From Chloroflexota bacterium (lineage in GTDB: Bacteria > Chloroflexota > Anaerolineae > Anaerolineales > UBA4823): a DNA stretch of 11,757 bases. The stretch is from the NCBI GenBank assembly GCA_030613705.1, contig JAUWLJ010000029.1, forward strand, positions 1 through 11,757. The letters run 5' to 3'. The position numbers and the translations under genes are program-made. The notes below the pieces were generated by a model. It saw nothing but the letters and a program-made list of their open reading frames with translations. It searched no databases and had not been told where the DNA came from. Each line of letters starts with the position of its first letter. Positions within the stretch are counted from its first letter, which is position 1. Shown in pieces: positions 7,212-11,757 of this stretch.

Positions 7212-7341
7212 GGATCGGCGACCGGTGGTCCAATATTCGGTGGTGAACTGAACCGAAAAATAATACCACGAGGATGGCGGCACTTTTCGACGGGAATACC
7301 CCGACGCCGCCGCAGGACCTGCCTGCGACGACCGCCGATCC
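7212..7341 (-). promoter_or_regulatory. GC-rich leader of the hydroxylase operon with competing inverted repeats
   Basis: The stretch about 7272-7341 is much richer in GC than its surroundings and holds nested inverted repeats. GGATCGGCG at 7341 to 7333 (minus strand) is perfectly complementary over 9 bp to CGCCGATCC at 7220 to 7212, which touches the ATG. The same segment can also pair with CCGCCATCC at 7280 to 7272 with one bulged base. CGCAGG and CCTGCG (7311-7327) form a local hairpin. Two mutually exclusive folds, one hiding the start, are therefore possible. The pairing is seen; the regulatory role is inference. Confidence 0.35.
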
Positions 7342-7351
7342 GAGTTTATTT

Positions 7352-7360
7352 ATTTTAACA
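7352..7360 (-). promoter_or_regulatory. Candidate extended -10 promoter for the hydroxylase operon
   Basis: On the minus strand TGTTAAAAT (7360 to 7352) is an extended -10 element (TGn then TAAAAT, 5 of 6 to consensus). No convincing -35 lies upstream, which extended -10 promoters tolerate. Transcription would begin near 7345, giving a leader of about 130 nt that includes the GC-rich inverted repeats. Confidence 0.35.
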
Positions 7361-7423
7361 CATGTGCAGGATTAATACTTCGATAGAAATCCAAATAAAC
7401 TCCTCCAAGCATGGATTTTGTCA

Positions 7424-7429
7424 TATAAT
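7424..7429 (+). promoter_or_regulatory. Candidate -10 box for the MOSC gene
   Basis: A perfect TATAAT on the plus strand, about 75 nt upstream of the MOSC start. The expected -35 region (about 7401-7407) shows no TTGACA-like hexamer, so an activator may be needed or the match may be chance. The transcript would carry a leader of roughly 68 nt that contains the inverted repeats at 7460-7502. Confidence 0.35.
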
Positions 7430-7459
7430 TCTGCCTCAGGTACGCCAGACTGAGTTCTC

Positions 7460-7502
7460 CAGTGAGCAATTACCACAAAGTCATTCACTGAAGGGTGGTA
7501 AT
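7460..7502 (+). promoter_or_regulatory. Inverted repeats overlapping the MOSC ribosome-binding site
   Basis: ATTACCAC (7469-7476) is perfectly complementary to GTGGTAAT (7495-7502), which contains the GGTGG ribosome-binding stretch. CAGTGA (7460-7465) is complementary to TCACTG (7485-7490), which lies in the loop of the first stem. The two pairings interlock, so together they would make a pseudoknot, or they exclude each other. This could hide the ribosome-binding site under some condition. Seen as sequence complementarity only; no known riboswitch consensus was recognised. Confidence 0.35.
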
Positions 7503-7503
7503 C

Positions 7504-8010
7504 ATGGTTTTTAATGGTCAAATTTCATCAATATTCATTCGTCCGGAACCAAGTGAACCAGTAGTTGAGATGGCCCAAGTTCTCGCGGTTCCTGGAAGAG
7601 GATTAGAAGGAGATTATTATTTCGCCGGCATTGCTCCAGAAGGCACTGAACCAGCCAGAGAAATAACCTTAATCGAAAAGGAGACTTTAAAGGCTCTCGA
7701 AACCGAGCACAATATTTACCTTAGTCCCGCTGAGAGTCGGCGTAATTTGATTACCGAGAATGTGCCTCTCAATCACTTGGTGGGCAAGGAATTTCGTGTT
7801 GGTCATGTTACTCTCCGAGGAATCCGCCTATGCGAGCCGTGTGCTCATCTGGCGAGTCTCACTCAAAAAGAGTTTTTACCCGCATTGGTGCACCGCGGGG
7901 GATTACGAGCACAAATCCTGACGAAAGGAATTATTTGTGTTGGCGATACAGTATCCAATTTCGATAACTTTCCCGATGAGGAGGTAGCTCATGCAGAACC
8001 CGATCAATGA
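7504..8010 (+). CDS. MOSC domain-containing protein
   Basis: A 168-residue stand-alone MOSC domain. AVPGRGLEGD (28-37), RRNLITENVPLNHLVGKEFRVG (about 79-100), the cysteine pair in RLCEPC (C110, C113) and HRGGLRAQILTKG with GDTV at the end are the family's conserved blocks. MOSC domains occur at the C-terminus of molybdenum cofactor sulfurases and in YiiM-like proteins; they bind Mo-pterin and use a conserved Cys in sulfur handling. It is divergent from a molybdenum hydroxylase whose family needs a terminal sulfido ligand, so a role in cofactor maturation or delivery is plausible but unproven. I chose ATG 7504 (GGTGG 5 nt upstream) over the in-frame GTG 7495, which would lie inside that ribosome-binding stretch. 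The 3' end overlaps the DUF1361 gene by 20 nt. Confidence 0.88.
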   Translation: MVFNGQISSIFIRPEPSEPVVEMAQVLAVPGRGLEGDYYFAGIAPEGTEPAREITLIEKETLKALETEHNIYLSPAESRRNLITENVPLNHLVGKEFRVGHVTLRGIRLCEPCAHLASLTQKEFLPALVHRGGLRAQILTKGIICVGDTVSNFDNFPDEEVAHAEPDQ

Positions 8011-8692
8011 TCTACAAAGTTTGCATCGCTTTCTCGCTCGCCAAACAATCTATCCAATTCTGTTATCGACTTTTTTTGCCCTGGCTTTATTTTCTGCAAG
8101 GGTATTGCAGAGTCATTCGTTTGCCTATCAGAACTTGATTTGGAATTTATTTTTAGCCTGGATACCATATTTGTTCAGTATTTGGGCTGCAGCGCTGTAC
8201 ATATCCCGCCCAGGACGTCGGTGGGTGATCATTTTCCCCGGTATTTTATGGTTGATCTTTTTCCCCAATGCACCCTATATCATTACCGATTTCCTTCATC
8301 TGGCAGATCGTCCGGGGGTTCCAATCTGGTATGACATACTCATGCTGGCTACTTTCGCCTGGACGGGCTTCTTCCTGGCTATAGTGTCCTTGAGAACCAT
8401 GCAAATAATCGTCAAGAACCATTTAGGGTGGTTTATGAGTTGGGTTTTCGCTGGCACGGTGCTCACATTAGGAGGTATTGGGATCTATTTGGGGCGTTTC
8501 TCCCGTTGGAACAGCTGGGATATCTTCTTATCTCCCAAAGAAATCCTTTTCGATGTCGCAGTTCGAGTTGTTAATCCTTTAAGTAATTTAAACTTCTTTG
8601 GATTTACCACGATTATCACAGCATTTTTGATTGTCTTTTATCTCATGTTTATATCTATACGAAGAGACGCGAATCTTATCGATAACGGGTAA
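7991..8692 (+). CDS. DUF1361 family integral membrane protein
   Basis: A 233-residue membrane protein with about six hydrophobic segments (near residues 20-38, 47-70, 78-92, 113-136, 146-168, 201-223). The block FFPNAPYIITD at 90-100 and GIYLGRFSRWNSWD at 164-177 identify DUF1361; polar/aromatic residues conserved at membrane borders are typical of the family. Its function is unknown. It begins inside the MOSC gene (20-nt overlap, different frame) with a strong GGAGGT 5 nt before the ATG, so the two are cotranscribed and probably translationally coupled. No signal peptide beyond the first membrane segment is seen. The length matches the family's usual size. Confidence 0.87.
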   Translation: MQNPINDLQSLHRFLARQTIYPILLSTFFALALFSARVLQSHSFAYQNLIWNLFLAWIPYLFSIWAAALYISRPGRRWVIIFPGILWLIFFPNAPYIITDFLHLADRPGVPIWYDILMLATFAWTGFFLAIVSLRTMQIIVKNHLGWFMSWVFAGTVLTLGGIGIYLGRFSRWNSWDIFLSPKEILFDVAVRVVNPLSNLNFFGFTTIITAFLIVFYLMFISIRRDANLIDNG

Positions 8693-8728
8693 TATTTTCG
8701 ATAAACTCACTTTAACTAGGAGAACTTT

Positions 8729-10105
8729 ATGTCCGACCCAAGAAGTGCTGCACTACAGTACGCGCAAAAGAACAACCCACGTTTCTTAGCAGAATTAAAA
8801 GATTTCCTGATCATACCCTCCATATCAACAGACCCTGAGCATAAAGCCGATATGGATCGGGCAGCTCAATGGGTCGCCAACCAATTTGAAGAGCTGGCTT
8901 TGACTAGAGTGGAAATCTTCCCCACACAAGGTCATCCTGTTGTATATGGAGAAATACAGTCTGACCTCAAGGAGGCAGCAACTATCTTAGTTTATGGACA
9001 TTATGACGTCCAACCAGCAGAACCCCTAGAATTATGGACCACTGATGCCTTCGATCCTGTCCAGCGCGGCGAAAACCTCTACACGCGCGGTGCATCCGAT
9101 ATGAAAGGCCAGGTGATGGCATCGGTTAAAGCATTAGAATCCGTACTGAGCACAGGCAAGTCACCGATCAATATTAAATTTCTCATCGAAGGGGAAGAGG
9201 AAATTGGTTCTCCAAATTTAGGTCAATTTATCACTAACCATCAGGAACTATTGAAGTGCGATTTTGCGCTAAATCCAGATACTGGCATGATCGGCGCTGA
9301 GGAGCCAACTATCACCTATGCTTTACGAGGATTAGCATACTTTGAGGTGCGGATTGATGGACCTGATCACGACTTGCATTCAGGAATTTACGGCGGTGTC
9401 GTGCACAATCCTGCCCAGGCTTTGTGTGAATTAATCGCTGGAATGCACGATGAAAATGGTTCTGTCACCTTACCAGGATTTTACGACAAGGTCAGGCCAT
9501 TAGGAGATGAGGAACGTACCCAGCTGGCTCGTTTACCGATGGGGGTGGATTTTTATCTGGAGCTGACTGGTGCAGCAGCTCTCTGGGGAGAAAAGGATTA
9601 TTCTCCGGTCGAGAGAGTTGGTGCGCGACCGACTTTGGAAGTAAATGGAATTTATTCGGGTTTCATTGGGGAAGGATCAAAAACCGTGTTACCAGCCTGG
9701 GCAATGGCGAAGATTTCCACACGTCTGGTGCCCGATCAAGACCCGGATGATGTACACCAACAGTTAATCCGCTATTTTGAAGAGAATATACCGGAGACTG
9801 TCAGCTATAAAATCGTGAACCTGGTGGGCAGCCCGGCAGCCACCTCCGATCGGAATTCGGTTGGTGTGCAGGCGATGCAGGATGCAATGCAGCGGGTGTG
9901 GCAGAAAAAACCTCTCTTTCGAAGGGAAGGTGGAAGTGTCCCGGTTGTCGTTTTATTCAAGGATATCCTCAAGATTGACTCTGTCAACTGTGGTTTCTCG
10001 CTACCGGATGATAATGTCCACAGCCCAAATGAGAAACTGCACCTCCCCACCTGGAATCGTGGAATTGACACTCTAATTCATTTTATTTATAATCTAGCGA
10101 ACTAA
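8729..10105 (+). CDS. M20 family metallopeptidase (dipeptidase)
   Basis: A 458-residue di-zinc peptidase of the M20 family, most like the carnosinase/CNDP-type dipeptidases that cut dipeptides in the cytoplasm. Catalytic parts are all visible: H91 and D93 in VYGHYDVQP, bridging D124 in GASDMKG, E157/E158 in EGEEEIGS, D184 in NPDTG, and H431 in DNVHSPNE. H217 in DLHSGIYGG belongs to the lid/dimer domain (about 200-320) and completes the partner's active site in this group. AGGAGA lies 5 nt before the ATG. It follows DUF1361 by 36 nt and precedes DUF1385 by 14 nt. There is no signal peptide. The exact substrate (dipeptide, acylated amino acid, carbamoyl compound) cannot be fixed from sequence. 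Confidence 0.92.
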   Translation: MSDPRSAALQYAQKNNPRFLAELKDFLIIPSISTDPEHKADMDRAAQWVANQFEELALTRVEIFPTQGHPVVYGEIQSDLKEAATILVYGHYDVQPAEPLELWTTDAFDPVQRGENLYTRGASDMKGQVMASVKALESVLSTGKSPINIKFLIEGEEEIGSPNLGQFITNHQELLKCDFALNPDTGMIGAEEPTITYALRGLAYFEVRIDGPDHDLHSGIYGGVVHNPAQALCELIAGMHDENGSVTLPGFYDKVRPLGDEERTQLARLPMGVDFYLELTGAAALWGEKDYSPVERVGARPTLEVNGIYSGFIGEGSKTVLPAWAMAKISTRLVPDQDPDDVHQQLIRYFEENIPETVSYKIVNLVGSPAATSDRNSVGVQAMQDAMQRVWQKKPLFRREGGSVPVVVLFKDILKIDSVNCGFSLPDDNVHSPNEKLHLPTWNRGIDTLIHFIYNLAN

Positions 10106-10119
10106 GGTAAACTTGCTAT

Positions 10120-11037
10120 ATGGACAAATTGAATCTTCCAACCTACGGCGGTCAAGCGGTTATTGAAGGAGTGATGATGCGCGGCAAGCAATCTTTAGCG
10201 ATCGCGATGCGCGCACCAGACGACTCGATCGTCATCCACAAGGATAAACTTGGCAGTTTGTATCGCAGCCAGATCGTACGGATTCCTATTTTGCGAGGCA
10301 TGATTTTACTGTGGGATGCACTTGGATTGGGGATGCGGGCATTAACCATTTCTGCGAACACACAAAGTGATGAAGATGAAAAAATCGAGGGGGCTACATT
10401 AATCATCACCCTGGTGATATCTCTAGCTTTCGCAGTAGGATTATTTTTCCTCCTCCCGGCTAGCGTTGGGCACTTCTCCGAAAGAATTTTTGTGTCACTT
10501 TTTAATTTAGACCTATCCCAAGCTAACACCGCTGCTTGGATCGGGAACTTTATCGAAGGTATGATCAGATTGTTGATCCTGGTTGGTTATATTTGGTTTA
10601 TCGGCCGGATTCCGGATATTAATCGAGTATTTGCTTACCATGGAGCAGAGCACAAAACGATCAATGCTTTCGAATCAGGTGCTGAATTAACCCCGGAATC
10701 TGTAAAGCAATTTTCACTTGAACACCCACGCTGTGGAACTGCCTTCCTTTTGACCCTGGTTTTATTATCGATATTGTTCTTCTCTTTGTTGGGACCCATG
10801 CCCCTAGGATTACGACTTGCCAGCCGGATAATTATGATCCCCTTACTTGCCGGGGTCGCTTATGAATACATCCGCTGGACTTCAAATCACATGGGATCTT
10901 CTTTTGTCAGATGGATAGTCAGGCCAAATCTCGCTCTCCAACGTCTGACAACTCGAGAACCTGACCTAGCAATGCTGGAGGTCTCCATAGCTGCCTTCAA
11001 CGCAATGCGAGCTGGTGAAGAAGAGGTTTATTTATAG
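10120..11037 (+). CDS. DUF1385/YqhQ family membrane protein
   Basis: A 305-residue protein of the DUF1385 family (Bacillus YqhQ relatives), function unknown. Conserved blocks are in order: YGGQAVIEGVMMRG (9-22), YHGAEHKTINAFESG (173-187), HPRCGTAFLL (202-211), and a C-terminal TREPDLAMLEVSIAAF (278-293). Hydrophobic spans near 93-116, 148-163, 206-225 and 233-250 suggest four membrane segments, with the conserved HGAEHK and HPRCG blocks on the loop between the second and third. His, Glu and Cys in those blocks could bind a metal, which is my inference. The start is the family start; an AAGG lies about 12 nt upstream, over the stop of the dipeptidase gene, so the ribosome site is weak. It ends 5 nt from the convergent yjbQ gene. 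Confidence 0.9.
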   Translation: MDKLNLPTYGGQAVIEGVMMRGKQSLAIAMRAPDDSIVIHKDKLGSLYRSQIVRIPILRGMILLWDALGLGMRALTISANTQSDEDEKIEGATLIITLVISLAFAVGLFFLLPASVGHFSERIFVSLFNLDLSQANTAAWIGNFIEGMIRLLILVGYIWFIGRIPDINRVFAYHGAEHKTINAFESGAELTPESVKQFSLEHPRCGTAFLLTLVLLSILFFSLLGPMPLGLRLASRIIMIPLLAGVAYEYIRWTSNHMGSSFVRWIVRPNLALQRLTTREPDLAMLEVSIAAFNAMRAGEEEVYL

Positions 11038-11042
11038 TTTTT

Positions 11043-11462
11043 TTATTCACCCATCAATTGCACGACCAGTTCCCTCCGCCTCTGACGATTATCGAAATCG
11101 ATAAAGATTATCTGCTGCCATGTGCCTAAGGTTAAGCGGCGGTTGACAAACGGCACACAAAAAGAAGCCCCAAGCAGGGCTGCTCGCACGTGGCTGTGCC
11201 CATTGCCATCACCCCAACGAGCATTATGTGCGTAATGGCGCGCCGGGTCGATAATTTCATCGAATAATCTGCGCAAGTCGGATAAACAACCCGATTCATA
11301 TTCAATCGTTGTCAAGCCACTGGTTGAGGATGGTGTAAAAACCGTCACGACGCCATCATTTAGACCACTTTCAGCTACAGTTTGTGAGACTTGATTGGTG
11401 ATATCCTGAATATCCGCATTTCCCTTAGTATTGAGATTGATTGTCAATGTCTTGATGGTCAT
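11043..11462 (-). CDS. yjbQ: YjbQ/UPF0047 family protein
   Basis: A 139-residue protein of the UPF0047/YjbQ family, small trimeric beta-rich proteins with a bound ion in crystal structures. The E. coli member has a weak thiamin-phosphate synthase activity, hence the 'secondary thiamine-phosphate synthase' label; the true role is unclear. Family blocks are complete: VFTPSSTSGLTTIEYE (41-56), GDGNGHSHVRAALLG (84-98) with the conserved histidines, and LGTWQQIIFIDFD (112-124). I chose ATG 11462, which has GGAGGT 9 nt upstream and gives the usual family length. A longer open frame up to 11585 would run into the inverted-repeat element and is spurious. No hairpin terminator is visible in the 5 nt shared with DUF1385, only a run of T. 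Confidence 0.93.
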   Translation of the reverse strand: MTIKTLTINLNTKGNADIQDITNQVSQTVAESGLNDGVVTVFTPSSTSGLTTIEYESGCLSDLRRLFDEIIDPARHYAHNARWGDGNGHSHVRAALLGASFCVPFVNRRLTLGTWQQIIFIDFDNRQRRRELVVQLMGE

Positions 11463-11493
11463 CGTTCTTTTACCTCCAGAGATTATTATTTTT

Positions 11494-11507
11494 GGACTTA
11501 CGCAGTT
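11494..11507 (+). repeat. Left terminal inverted repeat of the MITE-like element
   Basis: The 14-bp sequence GGACTTACGCAGTT, exact inverse of the right end at 11651-11664. Confidence 0.75.
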
Positions 11508-11650
11508 CATGTCATTGTTTACTCCAGCGTTCTTTCCTGGGTCGAGTAGCTTGCGACGAGAATTCCCTGAAAAGACCGCTTGCAAGACATCGCTCCTTTC
11601 GTCGCTCGCCCCACACAGTGTGCGGGACAGGAAATGACATTTAAACCACC

Positions 11651-11664
11651 AACTGCGTAAGTCC
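11651..11664 (-). repeat. Right terminal inverted repeat of the MITE-like element
   Basis: AACTGCGTAAGTCC on the plus strand, exact inverse of 11494-11507. It directly abuts a 12-bp palindrome, TAACTTAAGTTA, at 11665-11676. Confidence 0.75.
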
Positions 11665-11668
11665 TAAC

Positions 11669-11757
11669 TTAAGTTAAGATCCGAATAGCAATTTCGAAGC
11701 TCTTATTATCAACCTCCTGGATAAGATCTATGCCCCAAACTGAGCACGAAGACCCTA
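11669..11757 (-). CDS. Possible C-terminal end of a minus-strand gene (partial, unrecognised)
   Basis: One minus-strand frame stays open from the window edge to a TAA at 11671-11669 and gives 28 residues ending VDNKSFEIAIRILT. They have a plausible protein-like mix, and the direction matches yjbQ. A 29-codon open frame is not rare by chance, and no family is recognised. A competing plus-strand ATG at 11730 has no convincing ribosome site. The call is weak. Confidence 0.3.
   Translation of the reverse strand, partial: GSSCSVWGIDLIQEVDNKSFEIAIRILT

Larger units (their letters stand above)
11494..11664. mobile_element. MITE-like non-autonomous element with 14-bp terminal inverted repeats
   Basis: GGACTTACGCAGTT at 11494-11507 is repeated as a perfect inverse, AACTGCGTAAGTCC, at 11651-11664. 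The 171 bp enclosed have no coding potential, and an ATGTCATT stretch recurs in inverse just inside both ends. An inner inverted repeat (CCCACAC/GTGTGcGGG, 11610-11626) is also present. Short size, perfect terminal repeats and no transposase fit a MITE. No target-site duplication is visible at its edges, so the insertion is old or the family leaves none. It lies 31 nt upstream of yjbQ and separates that gene from whatever precedes it. Confidence 0.7.

Noticed and set aside
7212..7283. A GTG start adding 24 residues to the FAD subunit
   Set aside because: The added residues do not resemble the family and fall in the inverted-repeat leader; ATG 7211 fits the conserved N-terminus.
11030..11050. 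Bidirectional terminator between DUF1385 and yjbQ
   Set aside because: Only a T-run is present; I see no GC-rich stem next to it.
11463..11585. An in-frame 41-residue N-terminal extension of YjbQ
   Set aside because: It is translated from the 31-nt spacer and the mobile element's terminal repeat; the ATG at 11462 has a strong GGAGGT and gives the family length.
1..11757. CRISPR array, tRNA or rRNA genes
   Set aside because: No regularly spaced direct repeats and no tRNA-like cloverleaf or rRNA-like sequence were recognised by eye; a covariance-model scan was not possible.

Overview
The window looks like a bacterial chromosome segment of about 50% GC, densely packed with short gaps and Shine-Dalgarno-led genes. 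The mix of coenzyme F420 genes (cofE, npdG), a fused molybdenum hydroxylase, DUF1361 and DUF1385 membrane proteins and a YjbQ protein fits a Chloroflexota (Anaerolineae-like) genome. That assignment is inference from gene content, not from a marker gene.

Left two thirds (1-7211, minus strand). Seven genes run in one direction. In transcription order they are: a FAD-binding subunit of a molybdenum hydroxylase; a fused [2Fe-2S]/molybdopterin catalytic subunit; a NUDIX hydrolase with an N-terminal NUDIX_N-like domain; a dual-specificity-type phosphatase; an SsnA-like amidohydrolase; an NADPH:F420 reductase-like protein (NpdG); and F420-0:gamma-glutamyl ligase (CofE), cut by the left edge. Gaps between them are 1 to 80 nt, so they are probably one operon, perhaps with internal promoters. 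FAD subunit + fused hydroxylase + SsnA is the same trio as E. coli ygfM-xdhD-ssnA, a purine/selenium-linked hydroxylase locus. YgfK, YqeB, YqeC and SelD are not in the window. The catalytic subunit keeps the residues that purine hydroxylases use, so oxidation of a purine or related N-heterocycle followed by hydrolytic deamination or ring processing by the SsnA-like enzyme is a reasonable working model.

Divergent intergenic region (7212-7503). It holds candidate promoters in both directions, a GC-rich inverted-repeat island in the leader of the hydroxylase operon, and an inverted repeat that overlaps the ribosome-binding site of the MOSC gene on the other side. Both leaders could fold so as to hide translation starts.

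Right third (7504-11037, plus strand). A MOSC-domain protein overlaps a DUF1361 membrane protein by 20 nt; then come an M20 metallopeptidase (dipeptidase family) and a DUF1385/YqhQ-type membrane protein. MOSC domains are tied to molybdenum cofactor and sulfur chemistry, so its position back-to-back with a molybdenum hydroxylase is suggestive.

Right edge (11038-11757). A YjbQ/UPF0047 gene lies convergent to DUF1385, 5 nt away. Just upstream of it is a 171-bp non-coding element with perfect 14-bp terminal inverted repeats, a MITE-like mobile element. Beyond that there may be the C-terminal end of one more minus-strand gene.
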